In this document: piece by piece, positions 43,510 to 51,810 of the stretch
Layout of the letters: each line of letters starts with the position of its first letter
How positions within the stretch are numbered: the first letter of the stretch is position 1
Assembly (NCBI GenBank): GCA_031274715.1
Contig: JAISPT010000079.1
Location: forward strand, 1-64,000
Reading direction: 5' to 3'
Length of the DNA stretch: 64,000 bases
Origin: Azonexus sp.
GTDB lineage: Bacteria; Pseudomonadota; Gammaproteobacteria; Burkholderiales; Rhodocyclaceae
Made by a program: the position numbers and the translations under genes
Notes under the pieces: model-generated
Seen by the model: only the letters and a program-made list of their open reading frames with translations
Told to the model about the DNA's origin: nothing
The model's database searches: none

Positions 43510-46017
43510 TCAGGCGCGGACGACCTTGACCGCGCACTTCTTGTAATCGGTTTCCTTCGAAATCGGGCAGGTAGCATCCAGCGTCAGCTTGTTGACCAGA
43601 CGCCCGGCATCGAAGAAGGGAATGAAGACCAGGCCGCGCGGCGGCTTGTTGCGACCCCGCGTCTCGACGCGCAGCACAATCTCGCCGCGCCGCGAGCTGA
43701 CCTTGACCTCCATGCCGCGCTGCAAGCCGCGCTTCTTGGCATCGTCCGGATGCATGAAGACGACGGCGTCCGGGAAAGCCTTGTACAGTTCGGGCACGCG
43801 CCGGGTCATCGTACCGGTATGCCAGTGTTCGAGTACGCGGCCGGTACACAGCCAGAGGTCGTATTCCTTGTCCGGCGCTTCGGCAGGCGACTGATAGGGC
43901 AAGGTGAAGAGAACCGCCCTGCCATCCTTGTGGCCGTAGAACCTGACACCCTCGCCCTTGGGAACGTAGGGGTCGAAGCCTTCGCGGAAACGCCACAGGG
44001 TTTCCTTGCCGTCGACCACCGGCCAGCGCAGGCCGCGCGTCTGATGGTAGACGTCGAACGGCGCCAGATCGTGGCCATGGCCACGGCCGAAAGCGGCGTA
44101 TTCCTCGAACAAGCCTTTCTGCACGTAGAAGCCGAAGTACTTGGCTTCGTCGTTGTCGAAGCCCTGCTGCAGATCGGACAGCTTGTACTTGTCGACAACG
44201 CCGTTGGCGAAGAGCACGTCGAACAGCGTCTTGCCCTTGACCTGCGGCGCCTTGGCGAGCAGGTCGGCCGGCCAGACTTCCTCGACTTTGAAGCGCTTGG
44301 CGAACTCCATGACCTGCCAAAGGTCGGAACGGGACTCGCCCGGCGCCTTGATCTGTTGCCGCCAGAACTGGGTACGGCGCTCGGCGTTGCCATAGGCACC
44401 TTCCTTCTCAACCCACATCGCGGTCGGCAGCAGCAGGTCAGCGGCCATGCAGGAGACGGTCGGATAGGGATCGGAGACGACAATGAAATTCTCCGGATTA
44501 CGCCAACCGGGGAACATTTCCTCGTTGATGTTCGGGCCAGCTTGCATGTTGTTATTGCACTGCTGCCAATAGAAATTGACCTTGCTGTCCTTCAGCGCGC
44601 GCTGCATAGCGACGGCGTGCAGGCCGGGCTTGTCCGGGATGGTTCCCTCTGGCAGGCTCCACAGCTTCTCGGCGGTCTTGCGGTGCTCCGGATTGGTAAC
44701 GACCAGATCGGCCGGCAAACGGTGCGAGAAGGTACCGACCTCGCGCGCCGTGCCGCAGGCCGACGGCTGGCCGGTCAGCGAGAACGGGCTGTTGCCCGGC
44801 TCGGAAATCTTGCCGACCAGCAGGTGGATGTTATAGACGAGGTTGTTGGCCCAGGTACCGCGCGTGTGCTGATTGAAGCCCATGGTCCAGAACGAGGTGA
44901 CCTTGATCTTCGGATCAGCGTATAGCTCGGCCAAGGCTTTTAAGTCTTTCTCGGCAACGCCGGACAGCTTGGCAACCTTCTCCAGCGTGTAGTCGGAAAC
45001 GAACTTCTTGTATTCCTCGAAGGTAATCGGCTCGGACTTGCCGGGATCGCCCTTGGGCTTGCCATCGGCACCGGGATAGCCGTTGCTGGTGACATCCTTT
45101 TCCAACGCATGGGTCGGCCGCAGGCCGTAACCGATGTCGGTGGCACTGTTCTTGTAATTGACGTGCCGGTCGATGAAGCCTTGGCTCACCTTGCCGTTCT
45201 GGATGATGTAGTTGGCGATGTAGTTGAGGATCGCCAAATCCGTCTGCGGCGCGAAAATCATCGGAATGTCGGCCAACTCGTAAGAGCGGTGCTCGAAGGT
45301 CGACAGCACGGCAACCTTGACATGCTTGTTCGACAGCTTGCGGTCGGTCACGCGGCTCCACAGGATCGGGTGCATCTCAGCCATGTTCGAGCCCCACAGC
45401 ACGAAGGCGTCGGCATGCTCGATATCGTCGTAGCAGCCCATCGGCTCGTCGATGCCGAAGGTGCGCATGAAGCCTGCAACAGCCGAGGCCATGCAGTGGC
45501 GGGCGTTGGGGTCGAGATTGTTGGTGCGCAGGCCGGCCTTCATGAACTTGGCGGCGGCGATGCCCTCCCAGATCGTCCACTGGCCCGAGCCGAACATCGC
45601 CACGCCGTTCGGGCCCTTGGCCTTCAGCGTCGCCTTGACCTTCTCTTCCATGATGTCGAAGGCCTGCTTCCAGGTAATCGGCGTGAACTCACCGTTCTTG
45701 TCGTACTGGCCGTTGCTCATGCGCAGCATCGGCGTTTTCATACGATCGCTGCCATACATGATCTTTGACAGGAAATAACCTTTGATGCAGTTCAGGCCGC
45801 GGTTGACCGGAGCATCCGGATCCCCCTGGGTGGCGACGACGCGCCCGTCCTGGGTACCGACCAGGACGCCGCAACCAGTACCGCAGAAGCGGCAGGGCGC
45901 CTTGTCCCAGCGTATGTCATCGGCTGCCGCGATGGCGCTGCCGGCGGGTAGGCCGGCGGCGGAAATAGCCGCTGCCGCAGCATTGGCCTTGATGAAATCC
46001 CGTCGATTGAGTTTCAC
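43510..46017 (-). CDS. napA: Periplasmic nitrate reductase catalytic subunit
   Basis: The 835-residue Mo-bis-MGD enzyme reduces nitrate to nitrite. A Tat signal (LNRRDFIKANAAAAAISAAG) is followed by the [4Fe-4S] motif CRFCGTGCGVLVGT and the molybdenum Cys region (GFMRTFGIDEPMGCYDDIEH). Substrate segments VLWGSNMAEMHPILWSRVTD and PTAMWVEKEGAYGNAERRTQ are intact, and it ends KKCAVKVVRA as usual. Its start overlaps the napD stop by four bases. Confidence 0.98.
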   Translation of the reverse strand: MKLNRRDFIKANAAAAAISAAGLPAGSAIAAADDIRWDKAPCRFCGTGCGVLVGTQDGRVVATQGDPDAPVNRGLNCIKGYFLSKIMYGSDRMKTPMLRMSNGQYDKNGEFTPITWKQAFDIMEEKVKATLKAKGPNGVAMFGSGQWTIWEGIAAAKFMKAGLRTNNLDPNARHCMASAVAGFMRTFGIDEPMGCYDDIEHADAFVLWGSNMAEMHPILWSRVTDRKLSNKHVKVAVLSTFEHRSYELADIPMIFAPQTDLAILNYIANYIIQNGKVSQGFIDRHVNYKNSATDIGYGLRPTHALEKDVTSNGYPGADGKPKGDPGKSEPITFEEYKKFVSDYTLEKVAKLSGVAEKDLKALAELYADPKIKVTSFWTMGFNQHTRGTWANNLVYNIHLLVGKISEPGNSPFSLTGQPSACGTAREVGTFSHRLPADLVVTNPEHRKTAEKLWSLPEGTIPDKPGLHAVAMQRALKDSKVNFYWQQCNNNMQAGPNINEEMFPGWRNPENFIVVSDPYPTVSCMAADLLLPTAMWVEKEGAYGNAERRTQFWRQQIKAPGESRSDLWQVMEFAKRFKVEEVWPADLLAKAPQVKGKTLFDVLFANGVVDKYKLSDLQQGFDNDEAKYFGFYVQKGLFEEYAAFGRGHGHDLAPFDVYHQTRGLRWPVVDGKETLWRFREGFDPYVPKGEGVRFYGHKDGRAVLFTLPYQSPAEAPDKEYDLWLCTGRVLEHWHTGTMTRRVPELYKAFPDAVVFMHPDDAKKRGLQRGMEVKVSSRRGEIVLRVETRGRNKPPRGLVFIPFFDAGRLVNKLTLDATCPISKETDYKKCAVKVVRA

Positions 46018-46277
46018 GACTCCACCTCCTCGGTATCCGACTCTGACTCGTCGTCACTATATTGATAAACCATGGCCACCGATGCGACGCCGGGTACGCC
46101 ATGCAAAGCCACGTAACGGTCCGCGGCCGCTTTTGTGTCGTCTTCCTCGAGCGTCACCACCACCTTGCCGGCCTCCGAGCGGGCGTGGATTTCCACGCCG
46201 GGCATGGCGCTGAGCAGGGCGCAGGTCTCGTCGAGCCGCGCCGGGGTGACATACAAAATGGCACTCGATATATTCAT
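46014..46277 (-). CDS. napD: NapA signal-peptide chaperone
   Basis: The 87-residue ferredoxin-fold NapD binds the Tat signal of NapA during cofactor loading. It begins MNISSAILYVTPARLDETCA and shows the typical VVTLEEDDTKAAADRYVALH segment with an acidic C-terminal tail (DDESESDTEEVES). It is the first gene of napDABC; no napE, napF, napG or napH is present nearby. Confidence 0.93.
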   Translation of the reverse strand: MNISSAILYVTPARLDETCALLSAMPGVEIHARSEAGKVVVTLEEDDTKAAADRYVALHGVPGVASVAMVYQYSDDESESDTEEVES

Positions 46278-46327
46278 CCGAATTAATCCCTTCCGAAGGC
46301 AGTAACAGACAACAACTCACGGGCCGC

Positions 46328-46370
46328 AATATTCCTGCCGGCACAAAGAGACGAACTTGATACGCATCAA
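46328..46370 (-). promoter_or_regulatory. FNR/Anr box and promoter of napDABC
   Basis: TTGAT-ACGC-ATCAA at 46357-46370 is a perfect match to the FNR consensus (TTGAT-N4-ATCAA). On the minus strand an AATATT at 46328-46333 can serve as -10, placing the box near -41, the class II position for an FNR-activated promoter. Anaerobic induction of nap is therefore likely. The site is 80 bp before napD. Confidence 0.8.
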
Positions 46371-46487
46371 GCGAATACGACCGTTGGATAAACCTTAGTT
46401 CCAATGCGGGAATTAAACTAGCACTTTAGAACTAGTCAAAAAATTTCCACGCCTCGCCGACAACGAGAAAGCCGCCGCCACCAAGAG

Positions 46488-46524
46488 ATAGCCATTCCCT
46501 ATACAGAAAATTTAGGCAATCAAT
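46488..46524 (+). promoter_or_regulatory. Candidate OxyR site upstream of ahpC
   Basis: Four tetranucleotides at seven-base spacing read ATAG-N7-CTAT-N7-ATTT-N7-CAAT. The OxyR pattern is ATAG-N7-CTAT-N7-ATAG-N7-CTAT, so the first half is perfect and the second half has two and one mismatches. It ends where the putative -35 begins. Confidence 0.5.
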
Positions 46525-46553
46525 TAGCACAATTACCCGACCCGACCTTAATA
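46524..46553 (+). promoter_or_regulatory. Putative ahpC promoter
   Basis: TTAGCA (46524-46529) and TTAATA (46548-46553) at 18-bp spacing form a weak sigma70 promoter, as expected for an activator-dependent one. The start would be near 46560, about 44 bases before the ahpC ATG. The rest of the 326-bp napD-ahpC gap shows only an ACTAG-N10-CTAGT palindrome near 46416-46435. Confidence 0.45.
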
Positions 46554-46603
46554 TGGCGCCGTGTCGATTGACCCACCCACTAACCCACAAGGAGAAAACT
46601 CGC

Positions 46604-47167
46604 ATGTCCATCATCAACAGCAAACTCAAGCCTTTCGCCGCCCAGGCCTACCACAACTGCCAGTTCGTTACCGTCTCCGACGCCGACCTGAAAGGCAAGT
46701 GGTCCATCTTCTTCTTCTATCCGGCCGACTTCACCTTCGTCTGCCCGACCGAACTGGGCGACATGGCCGACCTGTACCCGGAATTCCAGAAGCTGGGCGT
46801 TGAGATCTACTCCGTGTCGACCGACACCCATTTCACCCACAAGGCCTGGCACGACGCCTCCGACACCATCAAGAAGATCCAGTACGTCATGGTCGGCGAC
46901 CCGACCCACGCGATCTCCCGCAATTTCGACGTGCTGATCGAAGAAGCCGGCGTGGCGCTGCGCGGCACTTTCCTGGTCAACCCGGAAGGCGAGATCAAGG
47001 TCGCCGAAATTCACGACCTGGGCATCGGTCGCGACGCCTCTGAACTGCTGCGCAAGGTCAAGGCCGCTCAGTACGTCGCTTCGCACCCGGGCGAAGTCTG
47101 TCCGGCCAAGTGGCAGGAAGGCGCCGCGACGCTGAAGCCGTCGCTGGATCTGGTCGGCAAGATCTAA
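46604..47167 (+). CDS. ahpC: Alkyl hydroperoxide reductase peroxiredoxin subunit
   Basis: The 187-residue 2-Cys peroxiredoxin reduces peroxides and is recharged by AhpF. The peroxidatic Cys lies in FYPADFTFVCPTELGDMADL and the resolving Cys in HPGEVCPAKWQEG near the C-terminus. Length and start (MSIINSKLKPFAAQAYHN) match E. coli AhpC. AAGGAG lies ten bases before the ATG. A longer open frame upstream is not used. Confidence 0.98.
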   Translation: MSIINSKLKPFAAQAYHNCQFVTVSDADLKGKWSIFFFYPADFTFVCPTELGDMADLYPEFQKLGVEIYSVSTDTHFTHKAWHDASDTIKKIQYVMVGDPTHAISRNFDVLIEEAGVALRGTFLVNPEGEIKVAEIHDLGIGRDASELLRKVKAAQYVASHPGEVCPAKWQEGAATLKPSLDLVGKI

Positions 47168-47183
47168 GTCCAGTCTCTAGCTC

Positions 47184-47213
47184 CTGGCTGTTGGTCGAAC
47201 GACCAGCAGCCAG
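47184..47213 (+). other. Hairpin between ahpC and ahpF
   Basis: CTGGCTGTTGGTC and GACCAGCAGCCAG pair over 13 bp with one mismatch around a GAAC loop; outer CTAG/CTAG extend the symmetry. No T run follows. It may stabilise the ahpC message or partly stop transcription so that AhpC exceeds AhpF. Confidence 0.6.
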
Positions 47214-47244
47214 CGTCTAGCGACTCACGACACTGGGGAAAATC

Positions 47245-48801
47245 ATGCTCGACAGCGACATCAAGGAACAACTCAAGGTTTACCTGGAAAAGCTGCAGCG
47301 CCCGATCGAACTCGTCGCTTCGCTCGACGACAGCGCCAAAGCACAGGAAATGCGTGATCTGCTGGTCGATATCGCCGCCCTGTCGGACAAAATCAGCCTG
47401 CGCGAGAACGGTGACGCCGCCCGCCGTCCCTCATTCGCCATCGGCCTGCCTGGCGAGGCGCCGCGCATTCACTTCGCCGGTCTGCCAATGGGCCACGAGC
47501 TAACCTCGCTGATCCTGGCGCTGCTGCAGACCGGCGGCCACCCGCCCAAGGTCGAACCGGCGGTGATCGAGCAGATCAAGAGTCTGCCGGGTAATTTCCA
47601 TGCCGAGGTCTTCATTTCGCTGTCCTGCCACAACTGCCCCGACGTCGTGCAGGCCTTCAACCTGATGGCCGTGCTCAACCCAGGCGTGACCAGCACGATG
47701 ATCGATGGGGCGCTGTTCCAGGACGAAGTGAACAGCCGCCAGATCATGGCCGTACCGACCATCTACCTGAACGGCGAGGAATTCGGCCAGGGCCGGATAA
47801 CCGTCGAGGAAATCCTGGCCAAACTCGACACCGGCGCTGCCGCACGCGCCGCGGCAACACTGGCCGAGAAGGATCCGTTCGACGTGCTGGTCGTCGGTGG
47901 CGGCCCGGCCGGCGCCGCGGCGGCTATCTACGCGGCGCGCAAAGGCATCCGCACCGGCATCGTGGCCGAACGCTTCGGCGGCCAGGTGATGGATACCCTC
48001 GGCATCGAGAACTTCATTTCGGTCAAGGAAACCGAGGGGCCGAAGCTGGTCGCGGCGTTGGAACAGCACGTCAAACACTATGAGGTGGACGTGATGAACC
48101 TGCAGCGCGCCACCCAGCTGACACCGGGCCAACTGATCGAAGTGCAACTGGAGAACGGCGCCACGCTGAAATCCAAGGCGGTGATCCTCGCCACCGGCGC
48201 CCGCTGGCGCGAAATGAACGTGCCCGGCGAACAGGAGTACAAGGCCAAGGGCATATGCTTCTGCCCGCACTGCGACGGCCCGCTGTTTAAAGGCAAGCGC
48301 GTGGCGGTGATCGGCGGCGGCAACTCCGGCGTCGAAGCGGCCATCGATCTGGCCGGCATCGTCGGCCACGTAACCCTGCTCGAATTCGCCGACAGCTTGC
48401 GCGCCGATGCCGTGCTGCAGAAGAAACTGCACAGTCTGCCCAACGTTACGGTGATCAAATCGGCGCAGACCACCGAAGTCACCGGCGATGGCCAGAAGGT
48501 CAACGGCCTGACCTACCAGGACCGCGTCAGCAGTGAAATCAGGCATATCGAGTTGGAAGGCATTTTCGTGCAGATCGGCCTGTTGCCAAACACCGACTGG
48601 TTGAAGGGCACGCTCGAACTGTCGTCGCGCTCCGGCGAAATCAAGATCGATGCCAAGGGCCACACCTCGCTGCCCGGCGTGTTCGCCGCCGGCGACTGCA
48701 CGACCGTACCGTACAAGCAGATCATCATCGCCATGGGCGCCGGCGCCATCGCCTCGCTCTCGGCCTTCGACCACCTGATCCGCAGCTCGGCCCCGGCCTG
48801 A
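47245..48801 (+). CDS. ahpF: Alkyl hydroperoxide reductase flavoprotein subunit
   Basis: The 518-residue NADH:peroxiredoxin reductase has an N-terminal tandem thioredoxin-like domain (about 1-200) with the redox pair CHNC in FISLSCHNCPDVVQAF. A thioredoxin-reductase-like core follows: FAD motif VLVVGGGPAGAAAAIYAARK, redox pair CPHC in GICFCPHCDGPLFKG, NAD motif VAVIGGGNSGVEAAIDLAG and GVFAAGDCTTVPYKQ. All four cysteines are present. It starts 77 bp after ahpC and ends at a strong hairpin. Confidence 0.98.
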   Translation: MLDSDIKEQLKVYLEKLQRPIELVASLDDSAKAQEMRDLLVDIAALSDKISLRENGDAARRPSFAIGLPGEAPRIHFAGLPMGHELTSLILALLQTGGHPPKVEPAVIEQIKSLPGNFHAEVFISLSCHNCPDVVQAFNLMAVLNPGVTSTMIDGALFQDEVNSRQIMAVPTIYLNGEEFGQGRITVEEILAKLDTGAAARAAATLAEKDPFDVLVVGGGPAGAAAAIYAARKGIRTGIVAERFGGQVMDTLGIENFISVKETEGPKLVAALEQHVKHYEVDVMNLQRATQLTPGQLIEVQLENGATLKSKAVILATGARWREMNVPGEQEYKAKGICFCPHCDGPLFKGKRVAVIGGGNSGVEAAIDLAGIVGHVTLLEFADSLRADAVLQKKLHSLPNVTVIKSAQTTEVTGDGQKVNGLTYQDRVSSEIRHIELEGIFVQIGLLPNTDWLKGTLELSSRSGEIKIDAKGHTSLPGVFAAGDCTTVPYKQIIIAMGAGAIASLSAFDHLIRSSAPA

Positions 48802-48816
48802 ACTCGCAAAGGTCCC

Positions 48817-48850
48817 GAGCAGGTGCCCGCCGTTTGGCGGGCACCTGCTC
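48817..48850 (+). terminator. Strong hairpin after ahpF
   Basis: GAGCAGGTGCCCGCC and its exact complement form a 15-bp stem with a GTTT loop, 15 bases after the stop. The following bases (CTGCGTTAAC) lack a proper T run, so termination efficiency is uncertain. Confidence 0.65.
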
Positions 48851-48936
48851 CTGCGTTAACATTGCCGGCTTTCCAACCGTGGCACTGCCCGCTCCATCGC
48901 CATGACGTTCGCCTTCCCGCCCGTGCCGGTTTCCGC

Positions 48937-49824
48937 ATGCTAAGCACCCTTTACAGCCTGCCGCTCGTCGCTTTGCTCTGGCTGCTCCACTTCCTGCCCT
49001 TACCCCTGCTCGCCATCATCGGCCGTGGCCTCGGCCGGTTGCTGATGCTGTTCGGCCGCCAGCGCCGGGCCATCGTCGCCCTCAACCTGGCCTGGTGCTT
49101 TCCCGAACTCGACGAAGCGGCGCGGCGCGACCTGGCCCGCCGTCATTTCGCTGGTCTTGGCCGCAGCTTCCTCGAACGCGGCATCCTCTGGTGGAGCAGT
49201 CGTCAGCGCCTGGAAAAACTGATTCGCATCGAAGGCGAGCAACACCTGCGAAAGCAACTGGCCGCTGGCCGCCCGGTGATCCTGCTTGCCCCTCATTTCC
49301 TCGGCCTCGACGCCGGCGGCGTTGGCGTGGCGATGCGCCACGACAGCATTTCGCTCTACGCCGAGCAGCGTAATCCGGTGTTTAACCACCTGCTGCTGCG
49401 CGGCCGCCACCGCTTCGGCGACCAGCAACTGCTGTCGCGCCAGGACGGCGTGCGCGCCACCGTCAAGGCGATGAAATCCGGGCGGCCCTTCTACTATCTG
49501 CCCGACCTCAACGCCCGCCGCCGCGATGCCGTGTTTGTGCCCTTCTTCGGCGTCCCGGCTGCCACCATTTCCGGCCTGCCCCGCCTTGCCCGCGTCGCCG
49601 GCGCCGCGGTACTCCCTTGCGTCACCCGCATGCTGCCGGGGGGCGCCGGCTACCAGGTCGAAATCGGCGAAGCATGGACCGACTATCCGACCGACGATGT
49701 CGTGGCCGACACCACCCGCATGAATGCCTGGCTGGAAGACGTGATCCGCACCATGCCCGAGCAGTATTACTGGGTCCATCGCCGCTTCAAGACCCGGCCG
49801 CTTGGTGAAACCAGACCCTATTAG
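48937..49824 (+). CDS. LpxL/HtrB-family lipid A acyltransferase
   Basis: The 295-residue membrane-associated acyltransferase has an N-terminal hydrophobic anchor (LPLVALLWLLHFLPLPLLAI) and the catalytic HX4D motif in ILLAPHFLGLDAGG. YYLPDLNARRRDAVFVPFFG and EQYYWVHRRFKTRP close it. It should transfer a secondary acyl chain to Kdo-lipid IVA; which one cannot be told. The ATG at 48937 was chosen because the family starts there. Its TAG stop abuts copy B of the 160-bp repeat. Confidence 0.9.
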   Translation: MLSTLYSLPLVALLWLLHFLPLPLLAIIGRGLGRLLMLFGRQRRAIVALNLAWCFPELDEAARRDLARRHFAGLGRSFLERGILWWSSRQRLEKLIRIEGEQHLRKQLAAGRPVILLAPHFLGLDAGGVGVAMRHDSISLYAEQRNPVFNHLLLRGRHRFGDQQLLSRQDGVRATVKAMKSGRPFYYLPDLNARRRDAVFVPFFGVPAATISGLPRLARVAGAAVLPCVTRMLPGGAGYQVEIGEAWTDYPTDDVVADTTRMNAWLEDVIRTMPEQYYWVHRRFKTRPLGETRPY

Positions 49825-49984
49825 GAAACCTCTGAACAACCCCCTCGCGGCTGTCGCATCCCGGCTTCGGGCGGTCTGCGACGTTGCAAATGCTCGCCAT
49901 AGCACCACTAGGGCTGCGCTTTGCGCCTTGCAGCCCATCCCGAATCCAGGCGCGACAACTCGCGGGGAATTATTCAAAGATTCC
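49825..49984. repeat. 160-bp structured inverted-repeat element, copy B (MITE-like)
   Basis: This copy has the same length and terminal repeats as the one at 12246-12405 and about 12 substitutions. In the first internal hairpin (GTCGCA at 49853-49858 with TGCGAC at 49877-49882) all changes from copy A are paired changes. As in copy A it begins right after a TTAG that contains the stop of the upstream gene; the right flank differs (TTGA here, CTGG in A), so no target duplication is seen. It separates the acyltransferase from the carbamoyltransferase. Confidence 0.85.
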
Positions 49985-50012
49985 TTGAGGATTCCGCGTC
50001 CAGTGAGCCGGG

Positions 50013-50018
50013 TATACT
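50013..50018 (+). promoter_or_regulatory. Possible -10 box upstream of the carbamoyltransferase
   Basis: TATACT lies one base before the ATG at 50020; no convincing -35 is seen at 16-18 bp. If used, transcription would start downstream of that ATG and translation at the TTG at 50059 (GAAGAGA eight bases upstream). Confidence 0.3.
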
Positions 50019-50019
50019 T

Positions 50020-51807
50020 ATGCCCCTGTTTACCGACTCTAGCGAAGAGAAACCGACCTTGGCCCTGACGATTCTTGGACTTTCCGGCGCCCTGACGCAT
50101 GACCCGTCAGCCGCCCTCTACATCGATGGCAAGCTAATTGCCGCCGCCGAAGAGGAGCGCTTCGTCCGCGACAAGCATGCCAAGAACCGCATGCCCTACG
50201 AATCGGCGCGCTTTTGCCTAGACTTCGCCGGCATCCAGCCCAAGGACGTCAGCGCCGTCGCCATTCCCTTTGCCCCGATCAGCCTCGCCGATAAGGCGCG
50301 CTGGCAGTATGCCAAGCGTTACTGGTATGCACCGGATCGCGCCCTCGACGCGCTGTTCAACGGCAACCGTCGTTTCCGGCGCTACCGGAAGCGCATCGAA
50401 TGGTGCTTGCAGCAACTCGGCTTCGATCTGGCCAAGACCGAGATCGTGCCGGTCGAGCATCACCTGACACACGCGTCGAGCGCCTACCACTGTTCCGGTT
50501 TCAAGGAAAAAACGGCTATCCTCGGTATCGACGGCAAGGGCGAATACGCCACCACCTTCTTCGGTGTCGGCGAGAACGGCAAGATCCGCAAGATCAAGGA
50601 GTTTTACGATCCAGATTCGCTCGGCGGCCTGTACGGCGCGCTGACCGAGTACCTCGGCTTCGAGATGCTCGACGGCGAATACAAAGTCATGGGCATGGCC
50701 CCCTACGGCGACCCGAACAAATATGATTTCTCGCGCCTGGCCAAGTTCGAGAACGGCGAACTGATCGTCAACACCGACTACGCCAACGTGATCGGCTTCC
50801 GCCGCTACAAGGAGAAGGGCAAGGGCTACTACTTCTCACCCAAACTCATCGACTGGCTGGGTCCGATGCGCCATGGCGACATCGCCGACGATCCCTATAT
50901 CCACTACGCGGCGAGCATGCAGAAGCTGTTCGAGGATCTGTCGCTGCAGATGATGGACCATTACCTCGGCGACATCATCAAGGAAACCGGCCGCCTGGCC
51001 TTCGCCGGTGGCGGCGCGCTCAACGTCAAGCTGAACCAGAAGATCGTCGCCCGCCCGGAACTCAAGGAATTGTTCGTCCAGCCCGCCTCCGGCGACGCCG
51101 GCACCGCCATCGGCGCCGCCGCCTACGTCTCGGTGGCGCGCGGCGTGCCGGTCGAGAAGATGGAGCATGTCTATCTCGGCCCCGAATACCGCAACGAAGA
51201 AGTCATCGCCGCCTGCGCCCGCCATCCGGCCAAGCCGCAATGGGAAGTCATCGCCGACGGCGACACCACCGTGCCGCAACGCATTGCGCAAATTCTCGCC
51301 GATGGCAATCCAGTCGCCTGGTTCCAGGGGCGCATGGAATTCGGCCCGCGCGCCCTGGGCGGCCGTTCCATCCTCGGCTGCCCGAGCGCCCCCGGCGTCG
51401 CCGACCGAATCAACGAACAGATCAAGTTCCGCGAGCGCTGGCGCCCGTTCTGCCCGAGCATGCTCGACACCGTCGGGCCGCAGATGCTCGGCAGCAAACA
51501 TCCGGCGCCGTTCATGACCTTCACCTTCGAGGTCGCCGAGGCATGGAAAACCCGCGTGCCGGAAGTCGTCCATGAGGACGGCACCTCGCGCGCCCAGGTC
51601 CTCGAACGCCAGCACAACCCACGTTACTACGATCTGATGAAGGAAATGGAAAAGCTGACCGGCAACGGCGTCGTGCTCAACACCTCGCTCAACCGCCGCG
51701 GCGAACCGATGATCTGCTCGCCGACCGACGCCCTGAACATGTTCTTCGGCTCCGACCTGCGCTACCTGATCATGCAGGACGTGCTAGTCGTGAAAACCCC
51801 GGCCTAG
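50020..51807 (+). CDS. NodU/CmcH-family carbamoyltransferase
   Basis: The 595-residue enzyme transfers a carbamoyl group to a sugar hydroxyl. N-terminal ASKHA-like part: ILGLSGALTHDPSAALYIDG, VEHHLTHASSAYHCSGF (metal-binding His pair) and ILGIDGKGEYATTFFG. C-terminal YrdC-like part: WFQGRMEFGPRALGGRSIL and VVLNTSLNRRGEPMICSPTD. By context the acceptor is probably an LPS core sugar. In Pseudomonas aeruginosa a related gene beside waaG-waaP acts on the core heptose (from memory). The start may instead be TTG at 50059. Confidence 0.88.
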   Translation: MPLFTDSSEEKPTLALTILGLSGALTHDPSAALYIDGKLIAAAEEERFVRDKHAKNRMPYESARFCLDFAGIQPKDVSAVAIPFAPISLADKARWQYAKRYWYAPDRALDALFNGNRRFRRYRKRIEWCLQQLGFDLAKTEIVPVEHHLTHASSAYHCSGFKEKTAILGIDGKGEYATTFFGVGENGKIRKIKEFYDPDSLGGLYGALTEYLGFEMLDGEYKVMGMAPYGDPNKYDFSRLAKFENGELIVNTDYANVIGFRRYKEKGKGYYFSPKLIDWLGPMRHGDIADDPYIHYAASMQKLFEDLSLQMMDHYLGDIIKETGRLAFAGGGALNVKLNQKIVARPELKELFVQPASGDAGTAIGAAAYVSVARGVPVEKMEHVYLGPEYRNEEVIAACARHPAKPQWEVIADGDTTVPQRIAQILADGNPVAWFQGRMEFGPRALGGRSILGCPSAPGVADRINEQIKFRERWRPFCPSMLDTVGPQMLGSKHPAPFMTFTFEVAEAWKTRVPEVVHEDGTSRAQVLERQHNPRYYDLMKEMEKLTGNGVVLNTSLNRRGEPMICSPTDALNMFFGSDLRYLIMQDVLVVKTPA

Positions 51808-51810
51808 ACC

